Of a DNA stretch of 64,000 bases, positions 16,020 to 24,000 are shown piece by piece. The DNA lies in contig NZ_CP078077.1 in the NCBI RefSeq assembly GCF_023101185.1, positions 1,765,630 through 1,829,629 on the forward strand, read 5' to 3'. Every line of letters begins with the position of its first letter. Position 1 is the first letter of the stretch. The notes under the pieces were generated by a model, which saw only the letters and a program-made list of their open reading frames with translations, made no database searches and had not been told where the DNA came from. Position numbers and translations under genes: made by a program. Source of the stretch: Microbacterium galbinum (GTDB lineage Bacteria; Actinomycetota; Actinomycetes; Actinomycetales; Microbacteriaceae).

Positions 16020-18275
16020 ATGCCGAAGAACAAGAAGCCCCAGGGCGGCCGAGCCGCTCGCAACTTCGAGCCGCGCTACGGCGCGAACAAGACCTCCTTC
16101 CACGACCGTCACCACGGCGCATCGTCGCGTGACGGCGGTCGCGACGAGCGCGGCGCACGATCGGATGCCGGCGACCGCCGCTCCGCTCCCGCCGCCGGTG
16201 GGTACGACCGTCGTCCCGGAAGCCGTAGCGCCGGCCACCGCGGATACCGTCCGGCCGAGGCCGAGTCGGGCGCCCCGAAGCAGCGCTGGGGTGCGCAGGA
16301 GCGCGCCGGCCGCGACGAGGCCCGCAGCATCCGCAACCGCGCCGAGTCGGGCCGCCGTGAGGCGCCGCACCGTCGCGACGAGCGTCCCCGTTTCGAGGGC
16401 GGCTCCGAGCGCCCCCGTTACAACGACCGCCCCTCGGCCGGCCGCCGCTTCGACGAGCGTCCGCGTCGTGACGACCTTGGGGGCGCCGAGCGTCCGCGGT
16501 TCAACGACCGCGGTGCCGACCGTCCTCGTTTCGATCGTGACGAGCGTCCGCGTCGTGACGATCGCGGCGGCGCCGAGCGTCCCCGGTTCAACGACCGCGG
16601 TGCCGACCGTCCCCGTTTCGATCGTGACGAGCGTCCGCGTCGTGACGACCGTGGTGGCGCCGAGCGCCCTCGGTACAACGACCGTGGCGCCGAGCGTCCC
16701 CGCTACAACGACCGCGGCAACGACCGTCCCCGTTTCGACCGTGACGAGCGTCCGCGTCGTGACGACCGTGGTGGTGACCGCCCCCGGTACAACGACCGTG
16801 CGGCATCCGATCGCCCCGAGCGTTCGTACGATGCCGACCGCGCCCGCCGCGCCTTCGACCGCGACCGCACGCAGCGCTCCTACGACGCGCCGGGCGAGCG
16901 CAGCCGTCCCTCGACCGGTGGCGCGTACCGCACCGACCGCCCGCGCCGCGACGAGCGTCCGAGCCGTGACGCGCGCCCCGGCCGCAACGACTGGAACGCC
17001 AAGCCGAAGGCCGCCTTCGAGCCGACCGACGACGTCGTGCACGAGCGCCTCGAGGCGAAGTCCGTCGCGGCCGTCGAGGTCGACGGTGTGAGCTTCGGCG
17101 ACCTGGGCCTCGGCTCGAACATCGTCGAGACCCTCGCCGGCATGGGCGCGGCGACGCCGTTCCCGATCCAGGCGGCCAGCATCCCGGCCGTGCTCGGCGG
17201 GCGCGACGTGCTCGCCCGTGGACGCACCGGCTCCGGCAAGACCATCGCCTTCGGCGCCCCGCTCGTCGAGCGCGTGCTGCAGTCGCAGGCCGGCAAGCGT
17301 CGCGAGTTCGGTCGTTCGCCGCGCGCGATCATCCTCGCTCCGACTCGCGAGCTCGCCCTGCAGATCGACCGCACGATCCAGCCGATCGCCCGCAGCGTGG
17401 GTCTCTTCACCACCCAGATCTACGGCGGCGTGCCGCAGGGTCGCCAGGTGGGCGCGCTCAAGAAGGGCGTCGACATCGTGATCGGCACCCCCGGTCGCGT
17501 CGAGGACCTCATCAACCAGGGCAAGCTCGACCTCTCGGACTGCCGCATCGCGGTGCTCGACGAGGCCGACCACATGTGCGAGCTCGGATTCGTCGAGCCC
17601 GTGCAGCGCATCCTGCGTCACACCGCCGACGGCAGCCAGAAGCTGCTGTTCTCGGCGACGCTCGACCGCGAGGTCGCGGCTCTCGTCGACGAGTTCCTCG
17701 TCGACCCGGCCGTCTACGAGGTCGCCGGTGAAGACCAGGAGTCCAGCACGATCGAGCACCGCGTGCTCGTGATCGAGCACCGCGACAAGGCCGAGATCCT
17801 CACCTCGCTCGTCGACCGCGAGGGCAAGACGCTCGTCTTCGCCCGCACCCGCGCTTACGCCGACATGCTCGCCGAGCAGTTCGACGACGCCGGCATCCCC
17901 GCGGTCTCGCTGCACGGAGACCTGAACCAGGCCAAGCGCACGCGCAACCTCGAGCGTCTGACCTCGGGCCGGGTGAACGTGCTCGTCGCCACCGATGTCG
18001 CCGCCCGCGGCATCCACGTCGACGACATCGATCTCGTCGTGCAGGCCGACGCTCCCGATGAGTACAAGACGTACCTGCACCGTTCGGGCCGTACCGGCCG
18101 CGCCGGTCGCTCGGGCCGCGTCGTCACGCTCATCACGCGTCAGCGTCAGCGTCGCATGACCGAGCTGCTCGACCGGGCCGAGATCGACGCGCCGTTCGAG
18201 AACGCGCGCATCGACGACGACATCATCGACGAGATCACCGGTCGCACCCCCACGGCGGAGGTGCTCACGCGCTGA
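16020..18275 (+). CDS. DEAD-box ATP-dependent RNA helicase with repetitive N-terminal extension
   Basis: 751 residues. Residues 1-340 are a highly charged Arg/Asp/Glu/Gly region, including about four tandem copies of a 29-residue unit (RPRFDRDERPRRDDRGG...). The helicase core follows: Q-motif region FGDLGLGSNIVETL, Walker A RTGSGKT (Lys407), APTRELA, DEAD at 514-517, SAT, ARGIHVDDID and HRSGRTGRAGRSG. Such enzymes remodel RNA in ribosome assembly and cold adaptation; the basic-acidic extension probably binds RNA and may drive phase separation (inference). The ATG at 16020 begins MPKNKKPQGGRAARNFEPRY. A 250-bp upstream region is available for a long leader. A clean terminator lies at 18474. 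Confidence 0.9.
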   Translation: MPKNKKPQGGRAARNFEPRYGANKTSFHDRHHGASSRDGGRDERGARSDAGDRRSAPAAGGYDRRPGSRSAGHRGYRPAEAESGAPKQRWGAQERAGRDEARSIRNRAESGRREAPHRRDERPRFEGGSERPRYNDRPSAGRRFDERPRRDDLGGAERPRFNDRGADRPRFDRDERPRRDDRGGAERPRFNDRGADRPRFDRDERPRRDDRGGAERPRYNDRGAERPRYNDRGNDRPRFDRDERPRRDDRGGDRPRYNDRAASDRPERSYDADRARRAFDRDRTQRSYDAPGERSRPSTGGAYRTDRPRRDERPSRDARPGRNDWNAKPKAAFEPTDDVVHERLEAKSVAAVEVDGVSFGDLGLGSNIVETLAGMGAATPFPIQAASIPAVLGGRDVLARGRTGSGKTIAFGAPLVERVLQSQAGKRREFGRSPRAIILAPTRELALQIDRTIQPIARSVGLFTTQIYGGVPQGRQVGALKKGVDIVIGTPGRVEDLINQGKLDLSDCRIAVLDEADHMCELGFVEPVQRILRHTADGSQKLLFSATLDREVAALVDEFLVDPAVYEVAGEDQESSTIEHRVLVIEHRDKAEILTSLVDREGKTLVFARTRAYADMLAEQFDDAGIPAVSLHGDLNQAKRTRNLERLTSGRVNVLVATDVAARGIHVDDIDLVVQADAPDEYKTYLHRSGRTGRAGRSGRVVTLITRQRQRRMTELLDRAEIDAPFENARIDDDIIDEITGRTPTAEVLTR
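16450..16802 (+). repeat. Intragenic ~87-bp tandem repeats in the helicase gene
   Basis: The segment encodes roughly four imperfect copies of a 29-residue unit with the core DRPRFDRDERPRRDDRGG. Copies 2 and 3 are nearly identical at the DNA level, so copy number may vary between strains. Confidence 0.75.
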
Positions 18276-18312
18276 GCCGCGGGCGTGCGCCGCTGAGTCT
18301 TGGCCGCGCGCG

Positions 18313-18470
18313 GCTGAGGGTCGCGCGGGGTGAGGCGCGCGCGGGGTGAGGCGCGCGCGGGGTGAGGGTCGCGCGGGGTGAGGCGCGCGCGGTCTGAGGG
18401 TCGCGCGGGCTGAGGGTCGCGCGGGCTGAGACGCACGTGGGCTGAGGTTCGCGTGACCTGAGGAGTCACG
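18313..18470 (+). repeat. 16-bp minisatellite, ten units
   Basis: TGAG occurs at exactly 16-bp spacing ten times (18315, 18331, ... 18459). Typical units are GGTGAGGCGCGCGCGG and GCTGAGGGTCGCGCGG. It lies between the helicase stop and its terminator, so it would be transcribed. There is no coding potential. Confidence 0.9.
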
Positions 18471-18473
18471 AAA

Positions 18474-18506
18474 GGCCGGGTCGGAAGCATCCGACCCGGC
18501 CCTTTT
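18474..18506 (+). terminator. Intrinsic terminator after the helicase gene
   Basis: A 12-bp perfect stem (GGCCGGGTCGGA / TCCGACCCGGCC) with a 4-nt loop AGCA, followed by CTTTTC. Textbook rho-independent layout on the plus strand. Confidence 0.85.
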
Positions 18507-18530
18507 CGACCCCTCGCGCGTGAGCCGCGG

Positions 18531-18611
18531 CACAACTTCGGAGTTCTGAGGCGACACGCCGGAGTACAGGGCGGTCGGCGCGGCGTGTCTCGCCCGATCT
18601 CCGAAGTTGTG
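18531..18611 (+). repeat. 81-bp dyad, CAYAACTYCGGAG family (copy 2)
   Basis: Ends CACAACTTCGGAGTTC and GATCTCCGAAGTTGTG pair over 16 bp with one mismatch. An inner dyad around GACACGCC / GGCGTGTC strengthens the fold. It is related to 4177-4256. Confidence 0.75.
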
Positions 18612-18703
18612 CGGGCGGGCCGGGCCGGCGGGCGGGGCGTGCCGGTGCGCGGACGGGGCCGGCCGGCGGGCGGGCCGGTGCGCGGCGGGCGCACGCACAT
18701 GAC

Positions 18704-18770
18704 GGAGGAGATCGCACGATGCGCAGGAGCGGATCCGCGAGAGGCTCCTGCGGAACGAGAGATCTCCTCC
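18704..18770 (+). repeat. 67-bp nested dyad element (copy 2 of 4)
   Basis: GGAGGAGATC at the left pairs with GATCTCCTCC at the right, and GCAGGAGC pairs with GCTCCTGC inside. This is the best-paired copy of the family. With the three neighbouring repeats it fills the 583-bp gene-free stretch 18276-18858. Confidence 0.8.
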
Positions 18771-18795
18771 CCAGGGCGCGGACGGTGCGGCCCCG

Positions 18796-18853
18796 TGAGG
18801 GGTCAAGACACGCCGTAGCGGATGCCGGGGGCGCGGCGTGTCTTGACCCCTCA
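18796..18853 (+). repeat. Perfect 20-bp dyad, GAGGGGTCAAGACACGCC family (copy 2)
   Basis: Arms 18796-18815 and 18834-18853 are exact reverse complements (TGAGGGGTCAAGACACGCCG) around an 18-nt loop. It lies 5 bp before the YaeQ stop, in a convergent intergenic region. Confidence 0.85.
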
Positions 18854-18858
18854 GGGGG

Positions 18859-19398
18859 CTACCCGAGCTCGTGCTCGTGGATCGCGGTGGTGAGGTTGGC
18901 GCCGTTGAGATCGAGGTAGAGCACCTGCTCGGTGACCGTGAGGGTGAGCGTGTTGCGGCGCTCGATGTGCGGCGTGACCTGGTCGATGAACCCGGGGTCG
19001 AAGCTGAACACGCGCAGGTCCTCGGAGCGATGGATGCGCTTGCCGGCCCAGGGGAGCATAACCTTCTCGGGGTCGCGATGCGTGTAGACCACGGTGCGCT
19101 CGGCGAGGCGGCTGCCGTAGTGCAGGCGTTCGGCGTCGGGAGCGCCGACTTCGATCCAGGCGGTGATCGCGCCGGTGAGGTCGCGGACGAGAACGGCCGG
19201 CTCATCGGTCTTCGAGATGCCCTCGCTGAATCCGATGCCCTCGGCGAACTCGAGGCCGTAGGCGAGGATGCGGGTGATCATGTAGGCGTCGGTCTCGGAC
19301 GGATGCCTCGCCACGCGCAGCGAATAGTCCTCGTAGACCCCGCGGTCGGTGTCTGCGAGTTGCACGTCGAACGTGTGGATGGTGGAGCCGGTAGCCAT
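18859..19398 (-). CDS. YaeQ family protein
   Basis: 179 residues matching the YaeQ family, which has a PD-(D/E)XK nuclease-like fold of unknown role. Recognisable parts are STIHTFDVQLADTDRGVYE at the start, HPSETDAYMITRILAYGLEF, and the central WIEVGAPDAERLHYGSRLA. The latter carries the Glu that sits in the nuclease-like core. E. coli YaeQ is a dispensable suppressor-type protein of uncertain function. The ATG at 19398 is preferred over an in-frame GTG 6 bases upstream because TAGGCT lies 8 nt before it, a near-leaderless arrangement. Monocistronic. Confidence 0.88.
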   Translation of the reverse strand: MATGSTIHTFDVQLADTDRGVYEDYSLRVARHPSETDAYMITRILAYGLEFAEGIGFSEGISKTDEPAVLVRDLTGAITAWIEVGAPDAERLHYGSRLAERTVVYTHRDPEKVMLPWAGKRIHRSEDLRVFSFDPGFIDQVTPHIERRNTLTLTVTEQVLYLDLNGANLTTAIHEHELG

Positions 19399-19459
19399 AG
19401 TCACCGAGCCTACGGGCCTGCGGCCCTCCGCCCCGACCAGCGGATGCCGCAGCCCACGC

Positions 19460-21622
19460 TCAGAACAGCATGGGCTGCGCGGGGGTCGAGGTCGCCGAAC
19501 CGGTGGTCCGGAACGTGACGGCCGGGCTCGGACTGCCCGGTGCCCGCCCCGTCGTCGACACCCCGTCCTGACTCCAGATCGAGTCGACGTGGCCCTGTCC
19601 CGGACGGAATCCGCGCCGGGGGTAGTCGTCTTCGTGGCGCGCGTCGAGGCCGTGCAGCCGGATCAGCGGTTTGACCCGCTTCGCGAGCCACTGCCGATAG
19701 GGCTTCGGCGCCTCGGCGGACGCTCCCGGGTAGAGGCCGCGGTACGACGAGACGAGGTCGGGCCGGTGCTCTCCGAGCCACTGGAAGAACCACGGCTTCA
19801 CACCCGGCCGCAGGTGCAGCGCTCCGTAGATCACCGTGCGCGCGCCCGCCATCTTGATGCGCTCGAGCGCGTGCGCGATCGCGTCGACCGAGTCGGTCAT
19901 GTGCGGCAGGATCGGCATCAGGAAGACGGTGACGGGGAAACCGGCATCCGACAGCGCCTTCACCGTGTCGAGCCTCGCCTGCGTGCTCGGGGTTCCCGGT
20001 TCGATCGCCTTCTGCAGCTCGTCGTCGTACATCGCGATCGACATCTGCACGTCGATCGGCACGCGCTGCGCGGCCTTCACGAGCAGAGGGATGTCGCGGC
20101 GGATCAGCGTGCCCTTCGTGAGGATCGAGATCGGGGTGCCGGATGCCGCGAGCGTCTCGATGATCCCGGGCATGAGCTTGTAGCGCCCCTCGGCCCGCTG
20201 GTAGGGATCGGTGTTCGTGCCGAGAGCCACGGTCTCGTGCTGCCAGCTGCCCTTGCGCAGTTCGCGCTCGAGCACCTCGACGACATTCACCTTGACCACG
20301 ATCTGAGAGTCGAAGTCCGACCCGCCGTCGAGGTCGAGGTATTCGTGCGTCCCGCGGGCGAAGCAGTTGTGGCTGATGACTCCGTTGGCGACGAAATCGC
20401 CGGTCCCGGTCGTGATGTCGAGGAGGTCCTGCACTTCACCGAGGGGTTCGATCGACACGACCCGGAGATCGGATGCCGTTTTCACAGCGGTTCCGATGAT
20501 GTCGAGTTTTCGCGTGATGGCAGGTGAGGCGATCGCGAAGAACCTCTGGCGGCTGGGTAGCCCGCCCGTCACGCGCACGTCGCGGACTCCGTTAGCGCGC
20601 GCGCCTTCGACGATGTGGGGAACGTCGAAGGCGCGCATGCCCTGCTCGATCAGGCGGATGAGTTCGGGATCCCCATTCGAGATGCGGAGCACTCCGCGCG
20701 AACAACTCCCTTCCGCATCAAAGATGCCGCCGAGGAATCCAGCGAACCAGCTCTCGTTCGGTTCCTCGGGCGAGAGGATGAGTTGCTCGATCCGCTCGAC
20801 TCCCGCCCGAGCCGCCGTGTGAATCGCGTTCGCCGCGCTCCGAGTCTCGGTCTGAGCGGCGAATGGTCTGGTCCTCGTCGGCACATCCTCAGCTTCGAGG
20901 AACTCCCGAGTCCGGTCGAGAGCCTCCGGATCGACCAGCGCCAGGCGGAACATGTGTACCTTCCGCACCCGCTCCGGGCTGGGATAGGTGCCGTGGAAGA
21001 TCATTCCGTCTCCACGAATCATCCCGGCCAGGTAACCGCGTCGATAATCGGTGCTCGTCTGATCGATGTCTGCCCCCGCCGGCCCGATGCCGAACCCCGA
21101 CAACCGGTTGTTCGTGGTGAGGTGTGGTCTCTGCCCGGACTCTGCGTCGGTGACGTGCTTCCATCCGCGCTCGGTCAGGAATCGGTGATCCCCGCTCGCG
21201 ATGATCTCGGTGCCGTCGGCCAGCGTCACCCGATACGCCGCCTTGCGGGTCGACCACTTGGCGCGGATTTCGGTAGGCACATAGCGGCGGTACGCGCCCT
21301 CGCGCTCGGTGCCGATGATCTGGTCACCGATCTCCAGGTCGCGTAGGGGGCGCTGGTGCCCGTCGGCGCAGAGGATCAACGTGTCCGGCGAGACGCAGTA
21401 GACGCACGCATGACTGCATCCCCGATAGGGGTTGATCGTCCAGGCGAACGGCATGCGCGATGCGCCGGGAACCTGGTTGAGCGCCGACTTCGAGAGCACC
21501 TCGTGGAAGGTCACCCCGGCGAACTCGGGGGTCGCCACCGACCGCAGCACGCTCGACCGGTCTTCGAGACCGGGGAGTGCCGCGGCATCCGTGTCTCCGA
21601 GCTTCTGTCCCTGCCAACGCAT
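19460..21622 (-). CDS. Rv2578c-type radical SAM protein interrupted by an intein
   Basis: 720 residues as translated; 376 after splicing. The extein begins MRWQGQKL and has the [4Fe-4S] motif C69-SHA-C73-VY-C76. An intein occupies residues 76-419, so the third cluster cysteine is the +1 residue Cys420 (CFARGTHEYLDLD) once spliced. The rest is the radical SAM barrel (DPYQRAEGRYKLM, SILTKGTLIRRD, FLMPILPHMTD). The architecture matches the actinobacterial Rv2578c-like / spore photoproduct lyase-related group, whose reaction is undetermined. Upstream DNA is more A/T-rich. Splicing is predicted, not shown. Confidence 0.9.
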   Translation of the reverse strand: MRWQGQKLGDTDAAALPGLEDRSSVLRSVATPEFAGVTFHEVLSKSALNQVPGASRMPFAWTINPYRGCSHACVYCVSPDTLILCADGHQRPLRDLEIGDQIIGTEREGAYRRYVPTEIRAKWSTRKAAYRVTLADGTEIIASGDHRFLTERGWKHVTDAESGQRPHLTTNNRLSGFGIGPAGADIDQTSTDYRRGYLAGMIRGDGMIFHGTYPSPERVRKVHMFRLALVDPEALDRTREFLEAEDVPTRTRPFAAQTETRSAANAIHTAARAGVERIEQLILSPEEPNESWFAGFLGGIFDAEGSCSRGVLRISNGDPELIRLIEQGMRAFDVPHIVEGARANGVRDVRVTGGLPSRQRFFAIASPAITRKLDIIGTAVKTASDLRVVSIEPLGEVQDLLDITTGTGDFVANGVISHNCFARGTHEYLDLDGGSDFDSQIVVKVNVVEVLERELRKGSWQHETVALGTNTDPYQRAEGRYKLMPGIIETLAASGTPISILTKGTLIRRDIPLLVKAAQRVPIDVQMSIAMYDDELQKAIEPGTPSTQARLDTVKALSDAGFPVTVFLMPILPHMTDSVDAIAHALERIKMAGARTVIYGALHLRPGVKPWFFQWLGEHRPDLVSSYRGLYPGASAEAPKPYRQWLAKRVKPLIRLHGLDARHEDDYPRRGFRPGQGHVDSIWSQDGVSTTGRAPGSPSPAVTFRTTGSATSTPAQPMLF
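20366..21397 (-). mobile_element. Intein with LAGLIDADG homing endonuclease
   Basis: 344 residues inserted in the radical SAM gene. It starts with the nucleophile Cys1 (CVSPDTLILCADG, block A) and has block B near SGDHRFL. Both LAGLIDADG helices are present (GYLAGMIRGDG at 121-131 and WFAGFLGGIFDAEG at 217-230). It ends LLDITTGTGDFVANGVISHN, the block F/G His-Asn, followed by Cys+1. All residues for self-splicing and a two-motif endonuclease are present, so it looks active. Base composition is visibly less G/C-rich than the host exteins, consistent with horizontal arrival. Confidence 0.92.
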
Positions 21623-21684
21623 GCTTTATTCGAACATGCATCCGAAGTTAATGCAAGCGAGGTTCGAAGAAAATGACGAAGAGG

Positions 21685-21828
21685 CTATCCCGTCGGTTCG
21701 GTCGCCCGGATCAGCCCGCACTCCACGCACGACCACACGACGAGGAAGCGCTCGTCGTCGAGGATCTCGAACGTCAGTGCTCCACCGCAGGTCGGGCAGA
21801 CCAGGGGGTTCGGCACGTGCGCGTCCAT
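21685..21828 (-). CDS. Small zinc-ribbon protein, 47 residues
   Basis: A short gene reading MDAHVPNPLVCPTCGGALTF then EILDDERFLVVWSCVECGLIRATEPTG. Two Cys-x2-Cys knuckles (CPTC and CVEC) about 23 residues apart form a zinc ribbon. TAGGCT lies 6 nt before the ATG and GAGGAG fills the gap, so it is expressed either leaderless or with a very close ribosome binding site. It is 63 bp from the radical SAM start on the same strand and may be co-transcribed with it. Function unknown; such ribbons often serve as small regulatory or RNA-associated proteins. Confidence 0.75.
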   Translation of the reverse strand: MDAHVPNPLVCPTCGGALTFEILDDERFLVVWSCVECGLIRATEPTG

Positions 21829-21834
21829 CTCCTC

Positions 21835-21840
21835 AGCCTA
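21835..21840 (-). promoter_or_regulatory. -10 box TAGGCT before the zinc-ribbon gene
   Basis: On the minus strand TAGGCT, 6 nt, ATG: the same spacing seen at several other genes in the window. Confidence 0.5.
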
Positions 21841-21851
21841 CGGACGTCCTC

Positions 21852-23996
21852 CTACCCCCGGGTCGGCAGGAACGGGTCGATGCCGGTCGGCGCACCCAGC
21901 GGATGCCGTCGCTCCGACACCGGTCGCGGCCCGGCGCCGCGCACATCCGGCACCCGGATGCCGAGACCCCCCGCCGGCGACCCCTCCCGCACGCGCAGAT
22001 CGCGCGCTGCGGCATCCATGAACAGCGGATCGGCGGTGATCGAGTGCCGGTCGTGACCGAGTGCCGCCCACTCGTCGTCGAGGCGCTCGACGATCTCGAA
22101 ACCGACCCGCCCATCCGGTCCCGTCGAGCGATCGGCGTTCGCCGCCCGCACCGCTCCGTCGAGCGGCGTCGCATCCCAGAACAGATTCAGGTCGCTGTCG
22201 ATCCCGAAGCGCCGCAGGTCGCGGTGATCGGGGTAGCCGACGAACGCGGGCATGCCCTCGCCCACCACGATGTTGCGGTGGAACGTGAACGACACGTGCT
22301 CTTCGGGGCGGGTGATCGACACCTGGCCGTTGCGACCGAACGCCCACACGTTGTCGCGGATGATCACCTCGCGCCCGTAGTGCTGGTGGTAGGCCTGGCT
22401 CGACACGTCGTGCACCACGTTCTGCTCGATCACCACGTGCGACGAACCCTCGTCGAGGTAGATGCCCCAGCCGCCGTAGTTCGCGCACTCGATGTCGTGG
22501 ATGTGGTTGCCGCGTACGACCGTGCCCGGCGCGATGCCGAGCAGGTAGACGCCGCCCATGTCGTTGAGCAGTCCCTGGCCGAGGTGGTGGATGTGGTTGC
22601 CCTCGATGAGGTTGCCCTCGGACGGGCTGTGCAGGTAGTCCCACATCCAGCCGACCGAGATGCCGGAGTAGAGGAGATCGCTGATCTCGTTGTGCGCGAT
22701 CACGTTGTGCGATCCGTGCTGGAAGAGCACGGCGACGGCGTTGGGATAGACCTGACCGCCGCGCGCGATCGTGCAGTCGGAGACCTCGTTCGCGCGGTTG
22801 TACTCCGCCGCCAGGGCATCGATCCCTCCGCCCGAGCGCACGGCCCCGGCCCCCAGATCGCTGAACGAGACACCGCTGATGAGCGCCCCGCGCGTGCCGG
22901 GGCCGAGGCTCACGCCGTAGCCGCCGACGCGTGCGATGCCGCCGCCGATGAGCGCGCACGAGCGGGCGAAGTCGAATCGTACGGCGGCGGGGACGGTGCT
23001 CGCCGCCTGCACGTCGGCCGCGTACCGGCCAGCCGACGGCAACTGCGGGTCTTCGCGTACCCCGAACGGCGGCACCGCGGGCGGCACGACCTCGAAGTCC
23101 GCCTCCGCGAAGTGCACACCTTCGAACCGCACCTCGCGCACCGGCGCGTCGGCGGTGCCGTCGAGCGTCACGAAGGCGTCGGTCACGGGCATCCGCACGT
23201 CGAGCGCGTCGATGTCGACGCCGGGCTCCGGCAGGTAGAGCACGTGCGGACCCGACGCGCCGACCAGCTCGCCGGTCGCGTCGAGGTACCACTCGCCGGC
23301 GACCTCGCCGAAGCGTTCGGCGACGTTGTCGAGCCAGTAGCGCGCGAAGAGCTTCGCGGCATCGTCGCGCAGTGCGAAGATGCTGCGCAGCGAGCTCGTG
23401 AGGGTGCGGGTGTCGCGGTCGATCGCGGTGATCGGCATCCGCTCCTGCACCCAGTAGTGCGGCACGACGACCTCGACCGCGCGCTGCTGCGCGAGCTCGG
23501 GGACGTCGCCCTCGGTGAAGCGGAAGGACGCCGCCCCGTCGAACAGCGTGCCGACGAAGCTGCCCGCCGGGTCAAGGCCCTCCTGCTGCTCGACGCGCAG
23601 GAATCCCTCGCGCGGATGCCGGGGGCGCTCCGCCGCGACGCCGTCGACGTAGAGCCGCCGAGCCGCCGCCCGCGGCGAAGGCGCGGCGTAGGCCGCGACC
23701 CCGTTCACCGTCACCGGACGCCAGCCCGCCAGGCGCACGGATCCGCGCAGCACCGGCGGGTTCGCGGCATCCGTCGCCACCACCGCGGTGAAGGAGTCGG
23801 ATGCCGTGAACGAGACGGGCTCGTGATGCCGGTACTCGCCTCCGGCCATCCAGATCACGGCCCGCTGACCCGGCTCGCGCCGTGCCCGCACGAGGGCGAG
23901 GCCGTGCGCCAGGTCGTTCGCGGGGTAGCCGTGCGAGCCGTCGGCGTAAGGCGACCCCTCCGGGTCGACGTACACCTCGATCCGGTCGGTGCTCAT
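21852..23996 (-). CDS. Right-handed beta-helix glycoside hydrolase-like protein (GH141-like)
   Basis: 714 residues. The N-terminal third carries YVDPEGSPYADGSHGYP and WMAGGEYRHHEPVSF, common to beta-helix glycosidases such as GH141. The middle (about 370-620) is a run of beta-helix rungs (NVIAHNEISDLLYSGISVGW, GNHIHHLGQGLLNDMGGVYL, GNHIHDIECANYGGWGIYLD). GH141 includes an alpha-L-fucosidase and a xylanase, which would suit the L-fucose-like pathway downstream; this assignment is inference. There is no signal peptide, so it should act on imported oligosaccharides. It ends the ABC importer operon, 4 bp after the permease. Confidence 0.8.
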   Translation of the reverse strand: MSTDRIEVYVDPEGSPYADGSHGYPANDLAHGLALVRARREPGQRAVIWMAGGEYRHHEPVSFTASDSFTAVVATDAANPPVLRGSVRLAGWRPVTVNGVAAYAAPSPRAAARRLYVDGVAAERPRHPREGFLRVEQQEGLDPAGSFVGTLFDGAASFRFTEGDVPELAQQRAVEVVVPHYWVQERMPITAIDRDTRTLTSSLRSIFALRDDAAKLFARYWLDNVAERFGEVAGEWYLDATGELVGASGPHVLYLPEPGVDIDALDVRMPVTDAFVTLDGTADAPVREVRFEGVHFAEADFEVVPPAVPPFGVREDPQLPSAGRYAADVQAASTVPAAVRFDFARSCALIGGGIARVGGYGVSLGPGTRGALISGVSFSDLGAGAVRSGGGIDALAAEYNRANEVSDCTIARGGQVYPNAVAVLFQHGSHNVIAHNEISDLLYSGISVGWMWDYLHSPSEGNLIEGNHIHHLGQGLLNDMGGVYLLGIAPGTVVRGNHIHDIECANYGGWGIYLDEGSSHVVIEQNVVHDVSSQAYHQHYGREVIIRDNVWAFGRNGQVSITRPEEHVSFTFHRNIVVGEGMPAFVGYPDHRDLRRFGIDSDLNLFWDATPLDGAVRAANADRSTGPDGRVGFEIVERLDDEWAALGHDRHSITADPLFMDAAARDLRVREGSPAGGLGIRVPDVRGAGPRPVSERRHPLGAPTGIDPFLPTRG

Positions 23997-24000
23997 GGGA

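Noticed and set aside
16450..16802. CRISPR-like array
   Set aside because: The periodic sequence is coding, without spacers, and the unit is about 87 bp of helicase repeats. The 16-bp array at 18313 also has no spacers.
15762..19205. A 1147-codon minus-strand frame covering the helicase and the repeat region
   Set aside because: It runs through the minisatellite, dyads and terminator and consists of low-complexity sequence; the helicase on the other strand has all motifs.
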